This document shows, piece by piece, positions 20,740-32,610 of a stretch of DNA of 64,000 bases. The notes below the pieces were generated by a model. It saw only the letters and a list, made by a program, of their open reading frames with translations. It was not told the origin of the DNA and did no database searches. This DNA is from Ananas comosus (Eukaryota > Streptophyta > Magnoliopsida > Poales > Bromeliaceae). The stretch spans positions 5,726,655 through 5,790,654 of the forward strand of contig NC_033639.1 in assembly GCF_001540865.1 (NCBI RefSeq), given 5' to 3'. Position 1 is the stretch's first letter; the number at the start of each line of letters is the position of its first letter. Position numbers and translations under genes: made by a program.

Positions 20740-23178
20740 TGTCACGCCCCAGGGCCTAGTGGAAGCCCGCCCGGCGCGTGTCCAGACCCGCCATACGTCT
20801 AAATATATAAGGCGTCTACAACAAAACGTTAAATAAAGCAGTAGAAGAAGAAAATCTAGGAGTATTAGAGCAAAGTACAACTAGGTTCTACAATAAAGGA
20901 AAGAACATAGGACTAAAATTCACTAAATAAAATCATAAAGTGGTACATCAGAAATCCCAGTACAAGGGCTAAGAATAATACAATGGTGGTCTCTATACAT
21001 GGTAACAAAACTCTCTCTCACCAAAAATACAAAAAGAGAGTAGAACACCTAGGAGCAAAAGCAAGCTCCGCGCTAACAAGCTATGCCACTCCCTTGCCGC
21101 GATCCTGTGCCACCGCCGGTGCTGAAGGCTCTGAAAGAAAATCACGAAACGGGGGGCGTGAGAACTATTAAATAATAGTTCCCGGTGGGCAATTACTGAC
21201 TTTAGTGAAATGCGCCACTAGGCCGACAAGCGAAAAGGGGTAAGTACAAGTATGAAATAAACCATAAGTTATTAACATGAAAGCTTACTACAATATGATA
21301 TCTCTACTTAGCATGATTTTGCACAAGTAAGAAAGCTATTCTAACATGAATAAGCATGAATGTATAACCAACATAATGTCCACAACGCAAATAGTAAGAT
21401 GTGATTGTTTACTATTCTAGTCCAAGTCCTCTTGTCATAATAACTACTCATAGTTCCAATCTGTAAGACCCACCCGTAGGCTGTCTGGCCTGCGCCGTGC
21501 CTAATGGCCCCGTGGTAGTCAACATCCTCACGCTAGAAATGAGCCTCCACTACGGTAATCCACTTCGGCGCCGAATCCCGCACGGGCGATCATATGTCGC
21601 GATGGCTATCTCCGGAGTGCCGGCTTGTAGGGAGCGACCATCACAAGCATGTGCGAATGAGCACAAAGGCAAGCAAGCGTAAAAGTCTGTCACAAGTACC
21701 AAGTCCTCATGTCTAAAATATGGAATATAACATATGTCTCAATAACCTATCACTATGTCATCATGTCTAAAACATGGAATATAGTCGATGTCCCAATGGC
21801 CTATCTCTATGTCATCAGGTCTCTATGTTGCAATTTAACCGTTTACTAGTTCGAGTGCCCCTTTATGGCACTTTTGTTCACCAAGTCCAAGCACGAGTTT
21901 AGTGTTCAGAGTGCATCATTCGAGTCATTTTCGTCGTATGAGACATGTTTCCAATCCACTAGGAGAATGCTACTCACATGCATGTTTAATCCACATAAGG
22001 CCCTACTATATAGAGATGAATTTTTATAATACATAACACATGCATTTTAAGTATTCTAAAATTCACATAAATTCTATCTAGCATGAATATGCATGCGACG
22101 ATGAAACGAAAATATTTAACCACTTAGAAGAAGTTTTCTCCCATTCCATTGAAGCCAAACCCACCGAAAAGTCGGAACCCTTCATTTCGCCGAACGAAAT
22201 TGTCCACTACTCTCCTAGCACCCTAAAGGCATAGAAACGAGAGTTAAACGAACCTTACGAACAACACTAAGCTCAAACATTAAGCAATTCAAGTAAAGGT
22301 TGAGAAAACTCACCGAATGCGAAGGAAACTTTCTCGATCTCCAAAAAGGAGTTAGAGTCCTTCCAAAGCAACCTAAACAAAGGTTCTAAACCCATCAATT
22401 TGGTTCTAAAACTCTCCAATCAAAAATCTCCATTTCTAACCCTAAATATCATTTCTAGGGTCTCATAAGGTAAAAACTACCAAAATTTGATCCAAAAGAG
22501 AGATCAAGGATACTAACCTCACAAGAAGCTCCAAACCAAGTTTGGAATGCCCCAAAGTTGAAGATTCTTCCTTTACCAAGCTCCAATAAAAGCTTCAAAC
22601 CTTTTCCTAAGGCGAACACCCAACAAAGAGCAAGAAAGAGAAGAGGAGAAGGATCAAAACAAACTAAAATCCATCAAAAATGGAAAGGGAATCAAAGAAA
22701 AGGGTTCCCTACCTCTTCTCCACTAGTTTCAGCTCAGGGGAGCCTCTAAGAGGCGTGGGGTGTAGTTATAGAAGAGCACAATTGCAAAAACACCCCTCAA
22801 ACACAATCTGTTCGCAGTCTGGCAAAGTGTACCGATACACGGGAAAGTGTACTGGTACAAATCCTGCGAAACAGCTAACCCGAGCCTCGGGTTGGCAATT
22901 CACCTCAAGTGTACCGGTACAACCATTAAGGTGTACCGATACAAATCCCGTACCGGTACAACCATCAAGGTGTACCGGTACACAGCTCTGCAGACAGCAA
23001 TCCGAGAGCAGCCTAAGTCCTCCTCTTTGGTGGCCTTAGTGCTACGTAAAATACCATAATTTTCGGGATACGAGCCATAGGTCGGAACACTGTCAACGAC
23101 CGTCCAGAATATCTGGAAAAGCTCGGAATATAGAGAAAACACTCGAACCTTGCAATTTGCAAAGGTCCAGTGTGTTAC
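20740..23178 (-). mobile_element. 3' LTR of decayed Tekay-like element
   Basis: On the minus strand the LTR begins TGTAACACACTGGACC at 23178, directly after the purine tract AGGAGGGGTGAA, and ends GGGGCGTGACA at 20740. It contains an almost perfect hairpin at 21157-21190 (GAACTATT..AATAGTTC), the CTCCGGAG..GGAGCGACC block near 21610-21640, and the GTACCGGTAC array at 22828-22983. The partner LTR lies at 28609-29031. It interrupts the Tat integrase at 20739. Confidence 0.85.
22828..22983 (-). repeat. GTACCGGTAC array in the LTR
   Basis: Six close variants of the palindrome GTACCGGTAC (including GTACCGATAC and GTACTGGTAC) occur in 156 bp, separated by short phrases such as AACCATCAAGGT. Confidence 0.85.
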
Positions 23179-23231
23179 ATTCACCCCTCCTAACAAGGAG
23201 TTTTGTCCGCGAAACTCGAAAGCAACATACC

Positions 23232-26200
23232 TCAAGACTCCATCTGAAAGAGATGGGGATAGCGCTCCTGCAAAGCGCTCTCAAGCTCCCACGTGGCCTC
23301 CCGCTCCCCGTGGTTGCTCCAAAGAACCTTCACATACGGAATATCCCGATTCCACAACTTCCTCACCTTGCGAACCAAGATCCTCACGGGCTGCTCCTCA
23401 AAGCTCAAGTCCTCCCGCAACTCTGTAGATATAGCATCCAATAAATGAGTCGAGTCGAAAATGTACTTTCGAATGACCGATACATGAAAGACATTGTGTA
23501 CGCCCGATAGGTTCGGTGGTAGAGCAAGTCGATACGCTACCGGACCTACACGCTCTAAAATCTCATACGGTCCAATGAAACGGGGGCTCAACTTTCCCCG
23601 AATCCCAAACCTCCTGATCCCTCTAGTCGGCGAGACCTTCAAGAAAATATGGTCTCCGACTTGGAACTCCAAGTCTCGCCATTGTCGATCGGCGTAGCTC
23701 CTTTGTCTACTCTGTGCCGTCAAAAGTCGCTCCCGAGCAATACGAACCTTGTCCTCAGCTTCCTGGAGCACATGAGGGCCTAAAGCCAATCTCTCGCCAA
23801 CTTCACTCCAATAAAGTGGCGATCTACACTTCCATCCATAAAGTGCTTCGAAGGGTGCCATCTTGATGCTTCCTTAATAACTGTTGTTATAAGCAAACTC
23901 TGCCAACGGTAGATGCTGCGACCATCCTCCCTAAAAGTCTATCACACATGCTCGGAGCATATCCTCTAAGGTCTGAATAGTGCGCTCCGACTGCCCATCA
24001 CTTTGAGGGTGGAAAGCAGTGCTAAAATCCAATCGAGTGCCTAAGGCGTCCTGCAGACTCCTCCAAAAGTGAGACACGAATCGGGTATCTCGATCAGATA
24101 CAATCGAGGTAGGCACTCCGTGAAGTCGCACAATCTCATCAAGGTACACTTGTGCGAACTTCTCTCCAGTCCAAGTAGTATAAATAGGTATGAAGTGCGC
24201 CGACTTCGTCAACCTATCCACGATCACCCAAATAACATCATGCCCGGCCTAAGAGCGAGGCAATCCTATCACAAAATCCATGGTGATCTTCTCCCACTTC
24301 CACACAGGGATCGGTAAACTATAAGGTACCGTTTGGTTCGGGTATAAGCAAGAACTAGCTATTACAGGGATAGGTACAAGTATGGGGATAAGAAAAATAG
24401 CGTTTGGATGAAAATTGGGTTGTTCCCGAGGATAAGAAAAATATTAGGAAGTTTTATATAGAAAATGGAGGTGTTGGTGGGGATAACCGAGAACTACTAT
24501 TCTCGGGTAAAAATTAGCGTTTGGGTATAAAGGGGGGGATAAGGGCCTATCCCTATCCCTATTCCCAAACCAAACAGTGCCTGAAGTTTTTCCGCGGGTA
24601 ATTGGTGCTCAGCCTCACCTGTTGGCAAGTTAGACATCTGGCAACAAATTCACCAACATCCTTTTCATCCCGGACCACCAATAGAGCAACTTTAAGTCCT
24701 TGTACATCTTGGTGCCCCCGGATGTATAGCATAGGGTGCCCGGTGTGCCGCTTGAAGAATATCTTCTTTAAGTCCCGAATCCGCCGGTACACATAACCGT
24801 CTACGAAAACGCATCAATCCTTGATCATCCACAAGAAAGTCGCCGGTGCAACCATCAACCATTTTATCTCTGATCTTTTACAATTCCACATCGAAAACTT
24901 GCTTTTCTTTAATTCTATCCATCAATGTAGGTTGTACTACCAAGGTCATCAATCTCAAGGGCGTGTCAGGAGTCACCATCTCCAACTCCAACCACTTTAT
25001 CTGCTCGATCAACTGCGGTTGAGCAACAACATGCATCGCTAAGTTTTTTGTCGATTTCCGACTTAGCGCATCCGCCACCACGTTAGCCTTGCCGAGTGGT
25101 AAAGAATAGTCAAGTCACAATCCTTGAGCAACTCCAACCATCTGCGCTGCCTCAAGTTCAACTCCTTCTGAGTGAAAAGATATTTCAAGCTCTTGTGATC
25201 CGTGTATATTTCACACCGCTCGCCATAAAGATAGTGGCGCCATAGCTTCAATGCAAAGACTACGGCCGCCAACTCCAAATCATGTATAGGGTAATTCCTT
25301 TCATAATCTTTTAATTGGCGAGAAGCATACGCGATCACCTTGCCATCCTGTATCAAAACGCAACCCAATCCATTAAATGAAGCATCGCTATAAACCACAT
25401 ACCCTGCTCCGGCCACCGGCAGGGTTAGGATCGGGGCGGTAGTCAATCTCTGCTCCAACTCTTGGAAGCTTCTCTCACAAGCATCATTCAAAATAAACTT
25501 GACGCCCTTATGCGTGAGCCTCGTGAGGGGAGTAGATAGCTTAGCAAACCCCTCGACAAATCTTTGGTAGTAGCCGGCCAATCCAAGGAAGCTCCGTATC
25601 TCCGTGACGCTCGTCGGTCTCGGCCAATCCTTGATTGCCTCAATCTTCTTGGGATCCACGGCTGTACCTGATCCCGAAATCAGATGTCCAAGGAAAGCTA
25701 CATCTCGAAGCCAAAATTCACACTTCTTCAGCTTGGCAAGGAGTTCCTTTTTTCGAAGCATTTGAAGTACAAGCCTCAAATGTTCCTAGTGATCTGCATC
25801 ACTTCGGGAATAAACCAAGATGTCGTCGATGAACACCACGACGAACCTGTCTAGATAAGGCTTAAAAACACGGTTCATTAGATCCATAAAAGCTGCTGGG
25901 GCATCAGTAAGCCCGAGCGGCATAACAGTGAACTCATAATGTCCATACCGTGTTATAAAGCCGTCTTCGATACATCCTCGGATTTGATCTTTAACTGGTG
26001 GTATCCCGACTGCAAGTCGATCTTAAAATACATACTCGATCCTTGAAGCTGATCAAATAAGTCGTCAATCCTCAGCAACGGATACTTATTCTTGATCTTG
26101 ACTTTATTAAGTTTATGATAATCCACACATAGGCGAAGTAATCCGTCCTTCTTATTGACAAACAAAACTGACGCTCCTCTAGGCGAGACGCTCGGTCGAA

Positions 26201-28286
26201 TGAAGCCCTTGTCCAGAAGATCCTGCAGTTGTGCCCTTAGCTCTTTCAGCTCCGCCGGTGCCATCCTATAGGGTGCCTTTGAGATTAGGGTAGTCCCAGG
26301 AACGAGATCTACCACAAACTCAATCTCCCTATCAGGTAGCATACCCAGTAGCTCAGCCGGAAACACGTCCTGAAACTCCCACACCACCGAAATATCCTCA
26401 ATCCTAGGGGTGTCATCATCGCCCCTCACAACAACACTATCCAAATAGGCTATGCAACCTCTTCTGATCAGCTGCCTAGCTCGAGACGAGCTGATCATCA
26501 TCGCAAATAGCGAACTCTAGCATCCTCTAAATATCACTCCAGTCTGCCCCGGTTCTCTAAAAATAACCATGCGATTCTTACAATCAATCGTGTCATAATA
26601 CTTGGTCAACCAGTCCATACCCAAGACTAAATCGAACACCCCCAACTTGCGCAAAGCTAGCAAGTCCACAGGCATAATCCAGTCTCCTACCCAAACAGGG
26701 CAACTGGGGCAATAATCTCTAATATCCAAAATATGGTCGGGTACTACAACATGTCGCGGATGCAGTAAAAAAACCAATGGGATGCCGTGCAACTCGGTAA
26801 ACAGCCGATCTATGAATGAATGTGATGCACCGGTATCAAACAATGCACGAACTCTAATACCATCAAGTAAAACGATACCTACAACCACATCCTCGACTGC
26901 TGCCGCCTTCTCGGTCTAAGCGGCGTACATGCACCCACTTGGGGCCTGTCGAGATCCCTTGCTCTGATGCTGGAAGGATGACTGCCCAAGCTGGTACTGT
27001 GCCGATAGAGCCCCCTTGCTGGCGGCTGGTAGAGCCGGTGCCGATGCGGTCGACGGTGCCGGTGACGAACCCCTTGGGCACTCGGTCCGGAAGTGGCCGT
27101 CCTGGCCGCACAGAAAACACCTCCCTCCCTGCTGCGTACACTGCGGTGGAATATGAGGACTACCGTAGATCACACACTGGGGAGGTCGGTGTCGATCAGA
27201 TCCTCCTCACTGAGCTGCCGAGCTGCGCCCACGCTGCTGGCTCCTAGGGTGCTTCGGCGGCCTCCTAAAGTGCGTCTAACTCGCACCCTCAGCCGCGGGC
27301 TTTTTGCCCTTACCCTTGTCCATGCCTTCTCTCCGCTCCTACACATCCGCCACGCCGCTCTCCACGATGAGCGCGCGATTCACCACCTCCCAGTAGGTTT
27401 GGAGGTTAGAAGATTGCACAAACCAGAATATAAACGGTCGCAATCCTCGCTCGATGATGCGGGCCTTGTCCTCGTCGTCCCGCACGACGAAAGGCACGCA
27501 ATGTAGAAGCCGAGAAAACTCCCTCTCGAACTCGGCTACTGTCCGGTCTCCCTGGCGCAAGTTGTCCAAATCCTGCTCCATTTTCCTCTTGACTCTGTCA
27601 GGGAAGTAATGCGCCAGCAGAAGTTCCTTGAACTTCTTCCAAGTAATAGCCGCCAAATCTGTGCTGGGGTTCTCCTGAATATCCAACCACCAGCGATAGG
27701 CTTCGCCGTCCAAGTGGTGTGTAGCGAGCCAAACTCAGTCCCTCTCCTCCACGAAAGTGTCGCGGAAGAGCTTCTCCATATGCATCAACCACTTTTCTAC
27801 GATCCAGTGGTCAACCTTCTCTCCATCGAAGATCCGGGGACTGCACCTCCTGAACTCGTTGAGGCGCTCCATCAGTCGGTCCCGCTCCTCTCTAACAGCT
27901 GTCACGGGGAAAGCCGCGCCCGCCAGAGGCACCTGAGCTTGTGGTGCCGCAATCACCTTCTCCCGTGGCAGTACCGCAGGTGTCGTCCGAGATGTGTCGA
28001 GAACAGGGGTCCACCATCGGGGTGCAACCACCTCCACCGGCGCGGGTGGTGTAGGAACCTGAGCCTCCCGAGCCTCTGCTTGCTGCAGTAGGAGGTCCTC
28101 CAGGCGTTTCATCCGCGCCTTATGTCGACGCGCTGCCTCCGTCTGCTGTGTCACCATGTCAGTGAGGGCCGCAAGTTGGCCCCTCAACTCACGGACCTCG
28201 CCGGATCCGAAGGTGGCGGAGGTCTCGGCCTCCTCCAAGTGTGCCGCGTTATCCGCTCCAGCAGATTGAGAGCGAGTGATCGACAT
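23232..28286 (-). pseudogene. Tekay-type gag-pol polyprotein, decayed
   Basis: The polyprotein domains occur in order on the minus strand, in several broken frames: gag start MSITRSQSAG at 28286; gag core (27713-27339); zinc knuckle CFLCGQDGHFRTEC (about 27130); protease [12 protein letters not shown] (about 26845); reverse transcriptase (26501-25780); RNase H ([24 protein letters not shown]); integrase zinc region (24792-24600); integrase core ([26 protein letters not shown]); and a C-terminal chromodomain-like region ending YPHLF at about 23245. The order matches the intact copy at 38222-42988 and it is probably the same lineage. Stops and frameshifts lie between most segments, and a MITE (24325-24581) splits the integrase. 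It cannot make a functional polyprotein. Confidence 0.88.
24325..24581. mobile_element. MITE (Tourist/PIF-Harbinger-like) inside the integrase
   Basis: The 257-bp insert has imperfect terminal inverted repeats: GGTACCGTTTGGTTCGGG at the left, and GGCACTGTTTGGTTTGGG read from the right end. It is flanked by TAA and TGA, which would be a 3-bp target duplication with one change. The integrase reading resumes on each side, matching the intact copy at about 41890-41910, so the insertion point is clear. No coding capacity. Confidence 0.75.
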
Positions 28287-28588
28287 CTCACTACAATATC
28301 ATAAAAGTGCAAGTTAATAAAATCCACGCTATCGAATCCCCGCTCAAATAGATAATACCCAAATCATGCGAAAGTAAGGAAGTGTTCTACACTACTAACT
28401 CCCAATGTTACGTTGTCCGCGAAGTTAAAAGCTATACACCTCGATTTAACTCCACTTTCTAGAGTTATCAAAGATACCCAATCATGATACTTTCGCTTAC
28501 AAATCAAATAGATCTGGTCTCTCACGAGCCTATTTTCTATAGTCCAACCGGCCTAAGGTTTGCTAAGTCCACTAAGACTAAACCCTAG

Positions 28589-28600
28589 GCTCTGATACTA
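28589..28600 (-). other. Primer binding site of the decayed Tekay-like element
   Basis: The minus strand reads TAGTATCAGAGC, one base from the standard TGGTATCAGAGC. It lies beside the 5' LTR end at 28609. Confidence 0.75.
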
Positions 28601-28608
28601 AAATAATC

Positions 28609-29031
28609 TGTCAAGCCCCGGGGCCCAGCGGAAGCCAGCCCAGCGCGTGCCCAGATCCGCCATATGTCTAAAACATATAAGGCGTCTACAACAAAACGTT
28701 AAATAAAGCAGTAAAAGAAGAAGATCTAGGAGTATCAGAGCAAAGTACAACTAGGTTCTACAATAATGGAAAGAACATAGGACTAAAATCTACAAAATAA
28801 AACCATAAAGTGGTACATCAGAAATCCCAGTACAAGAGCTAAGAATAATACAATGGTGGTCTCTATACATGGTAACAAAATTCTCTCTCACCAAAAACAC
28901 AAAAAGAGAGTAGACCACCTAGGAGCAAAAGCAAGCTCCGCGCTAACTAGCTATGCGACTCCTTTGCCGCGATCCCGTGCCTCCGCCGGTGCTGAAGGCT
29001 CTAAAAGAAAACCACAAAACAGGAGGCGTGA
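28609..29031 (-). mobile_element. 5' LTR (truncated) of decayed Tekay-like element
   Basis: It matches 20740-21165 closely over its whole length. At 29031 the match stops in the middle of the hairpin (after GGAGGCGTGA), where copy 2 of the non-autonomous element begins with TGTGAGATATGG. The rest of this LTR is not found further right. Confidence 0.8.
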
Positions 29032-30240
29032 TGTGAGATATGGATCCCGAAGATCTAAAAGGTGAAAAACACCTAGAGGGGGGTGAATAGGTGTAAACGG
29101 TAAAAAAAAATAAACTCGATGCGAATATAAAGTAAATGCAGAAAATAAAATCAGCACACCGAGAAATAACGTGGGAAAACTCCAAATCGGAGAGAAAAAC
29201 CCACGGGACCGATCACACAAAGAAATCCACTAAGAAAACATGAGTACAAGTGATTTAGCAAAAATACAAGACTCAAAATACCGAATTCTCGTTGTAGATT
29301 ATCTTTGCCAGTCCACGACCGCTTGGAATCCTCCAACCGATCGCACTGCAAGTCCTTGCAGCCGCACACGCCTCGATTCCACGAAACGCCCACCGAATCC
29401 ACGGTCTCCACGCGAGATCCACGCGCTAACGCTCCATCCGAAGCTCGTAGAAATTCAACAATTTGTGGTGATTTAAGATCTTTGAAAGCACATATAATAT
29501 GAGGAGAAACCCAAATTAAAACATCACCAATTTGATCCTTAACGAAAATTTGAATCAAAATCAAAGAATCAAATTGGCGATCTAACGCTTGATGTTTAAA
29601 AACATAGAACAAAACTCCGAATCAAGCCGTTAGGGTTTCTAAAAAGTTATCTCGCTCAACTCCTCTCAAATAGAGATCCTCATATCATATTTATAGGTTT
29701 ATAAGACTTCTAGATAGATTAGGATTCCAAAAACTCAATTTTAAAAACTGACGACGGACTGAGGGTCCGGTCCTCCCGAGGAGACCGATCCTTGGGAGAC
29801 CGGTCCTCCAAGGTGAGGTCCGGTCTTTCGCTGCGTAGATGTAAAAATATGCGTACGGGGACCGGTCCTCAATTCAGAGACCGGTCCTTCCCTGCGCAAC
29901 AAGGAAAACCACGTACGGGGACCGGTCCTCAAGATCAGAGACCGGTCTCCCAAACCTTCTACGCAGAGAAGCTTGATGAGTCCGGTCCTTCTGATCAAGG
30001 ACCGGTCCCCGACCCCTGAGTTTTTTAGAAAACTTAAGTTTAGTCAACTCAAATATAAACCAAGTCTTCAAAACATCTTTTAACAATAAAAACTTCACCA
30101 CAAATTATTTATAAATATACCTGAGATCCCAAGGGTCTTTGATCACGAAACCTCAACTCTTTCTTCAATCTTCATCTTCTAATTCTTCGAGACTCCGTTC
30201 AATACTTCACGAAATTCGCCAACTTATAAAATCCTTAACA
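29032..30240 (-). repeat. 3' LTR of non-autonomous element copy 2
   Basis: On the minus strand it runs from TGTTAAGGATTTTATAAG (30240) to CCATATCTCACA (29032), 1209 bp. It carries the ACCGGT array at 29770-30010. Differences from the copy-1 LTR are frequent, so the two copies are old or belong to different subfamilies. Confidence 0.75.
29770..30010 (-). repeat. ACCGGT array in the copy-2 LTR
   Basis: About nine ACCGGT or TCCGGT cores occur, mostly as GGGACCGGTCCTC and AGAGACCGGTC, plus a twice-repeated phrase with TGCG..ACGTACGGGGACC (or GCGTACGGGGACC). The arrangement corresponds in position to the copy-1 array but the spacers differ. Confidence 0.85.
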
Positions 30241-30701
30241 ATCTCCCCCTTTGGCGATTTCGTGACAAAATACAAAAAAAATTTACAATGCTTATCCAAA
30301 AATAAAAAGAAGAAGGTTATTGCAATCACCAAACAACAACCTTCTGCATGATCAATCCAATAAAAACAAAATTACATTTTCACATCCTAATACAAACTCT
30401 ATGACTTAGGACACGACATAGAGTCTCGAAGTCTTGAAATACCCTGCAAAACAATCTCCACACGCTTTATCAAAAATTTGCAATGAATTCAGTTATAAGT
30501 CAAGAGTTCAGGCATAGATCATCACATCCTAAACAACTTCATCAGACAAGCAAAGTTCAAGCATAGTCCAAACGAACTGCAAAGAAAAATAAGTAAAACA
30601 CATCAAGCATAGCAAAGTTCAGGCATCATCATCATCATATTCTCCCCCTTTTTGTCAAGAAAACGCCAAAACGACCAAAAGGAGGGAATGCCAAAACGAG
30701 C

Positions 30702-32100
30702 TCAGTCGGAATCAGCACCAGGCGCAGGAAGATCCGCGCTACAACACCCTAGTTTGTCAAAGATAGCTCTCATCAGGCGACAAAGCTTGCTCACTTGCCG
30801 AGTGAGGCGTTCCTGTTCTGCAACTATGCGAGCCTGATCCTCAGAAATCCGTCGAAGTTCGCCCGAAATCCGTTCTTGCTCTAGAGATAACCTTTGTTGT
30901 TCCCGATAAACAGAAGAGACGGACATTTCCTCCTCAGACACCTCTGCAGAAGGACGCGAATGATCAGGAGGTGGAGTGGAACGCTAGTGAGACGAACGTC
31001 GTGGAGGAGAGCGCTGCGACTGAAGCTGCACCGAAGATTTAATGAACATAGTCTCACTAATCACGCCCAGACTATGTTCATATGACGAACATCTCGTGTC
31101 CACATCAAACACCCTCAGAATCCGCATAATGATTAATGGATAAGGCAACCTCTCTGACTGACTAGAAGTCTTGATGTCTTTAGCCATACGGCGCCAAACC
31201 AAAAATGGAACATTAAGATTGATCTTCCTATCACGAACCACATTCGGCTGACCCACCAAATACATATAAAGCATGCGATCCCAACGCACCACCTTCGTGT
31301 TAGCCAACGGCATTATATTGTAACAGACCACAAAATTCAAGAAACATACTCTATCTTTAATTCCTTCGACATCACACAAATGCCATTTGGTTCAACGTTG
31401 GGCAAAACATACACATTCTATAACCAGACGCCAATCTGCGAACCGCATCAAAACCAGCATGCAAATATTCAATTCCATCAGTCCGAGCCTGCATAACGAA
31501 GCAGAAGCAATAGTTTCAAGCGTAATTGTCAATTCGATGCCACGCACAGAGGTCTTAAAAATGAACGGTCCACACATCGAATCCTCCCAGATATCCCGCT
31601 CTTATATAGAACCCAATTAATTCCAAACAATCCAGTTTGTTCGGAGAAATCGCTAATTTCATAGAGACCTCCGTTCTCAAACAAGGCTTGAAGACCAGGA
31701 ACTCTTCAATTAAGTTCTGAACTCAACGTGCCGCTCACCAATACAATTCTTCGAAGAGTACATTGAACGTCTCTTCGATCAACGTTGCCTCCCTGAGTAC
31801 TGCGGGCGAGGTAAATCAGTTGTAAGGTTCACGAATTTCAATACTCCAGTCTTTTCTTACTACGAGAGTATGCCAATTTTTTCGTTCTTTCTCTTTGGCT
31901 TTGCTCTGTCCTTTCTCCTTTTCTGTAACTACCTTTTCCTTCCCTTTTTTCTTTCGTCGACAACACTTCTGGAGAGAGTGCTTCCCAATCCGTCGACTCT
32001 TTTTCGATTCTTCATCAGGAGCATATTCACTGCCGACATCCTCAACTGGTGGTCAACAGTTTGTGAGTCGAAGTACGCTGTCGCTTTCCACCATGACCAC
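30702..32100 (-). pseudogene. Broken plant transposon protein ORF of copy 2
   Basis: Segments at 31577-31392 (CGPFIFKTSVRGIELTI), 31379-30984 (NFVVCYNIMPLANTK, NVPFLVWRRMAKDI, YEHSLGVISETMF) and 30941-30702 (coiled-coil tail, ending FDKLGCCSADLPAPG) correspond in order to the 333-residue ORF of copy 1. Frameshifts and stops separate them. The charged N-terminal part lies near 32100-31930. Confidence 0.7.
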
Positions 32101-32610
32101 CACCAGCCATAAGGAACACAAGCCACAAGCAAAAAAGAATACATTGTTGTTTTCTGAAAGAGATCTCTGTGTCAACAAGTTAAAAATAAAACACAGATAT
32201 CATTCATTTTCCTTTTAAAAAAAAAAACAGAAACACTGATGAAACCTAGGGCCAAAAAAAAATAATGCATCAAGAGAGTGAAGTAATGCATGAATAGATC
32301 AAGATATGAGGATATAGCAAAGATCAGTGTGTAGAAACAAGGAACTTAACAAAATCACAGATCAAATCCCACCAAAACACATTCTCGGAACAAATATGCA
32401 AAAATAAAAACTAAAAAGAAAACGTACAATCAAAGCAAGGAAAAAACGGGAAGAACAGAGCAAAACACCTCTGGAACCCTAGACGGTCGAGAGAGGAGTT
32501 TAGAAACAAAAAGGTAAAGTAGGAAGAGACCGGACCAACATTCGTATATGGGGTCGGGCGAGGGACCGGTCCTTCAAGACAGGGGACCGGTCCCCGTACA
32601 AAAAAAAAAA

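Larger units (their letters stand above)
29032..32610 (-). mobile_element. Non-autonomous LTR element with plant 'transposon protein' ORF, copy 2
   Basis: Reverse-oriented relative of copy 1 (9981-13153). From right to left it holds the ORF remnants (32100-30702), a purine tract at 30241-30252, and a 3' LTR at 29032-30240. The ORF is broken in several places. Near its right end (32560-32600) two further ACCGGT cores and an A-run occur; a 5' LTR is not recognisable beyond that, so like copy 1 it appears to be 5'-truncated. Confidence 0.65.

Noticed and set aside
24322..24324. Secure target duplication for the MITE
   Set aside because: TAA on the left and TGA on the right differ at one base, so the superfamily call stays tentative.
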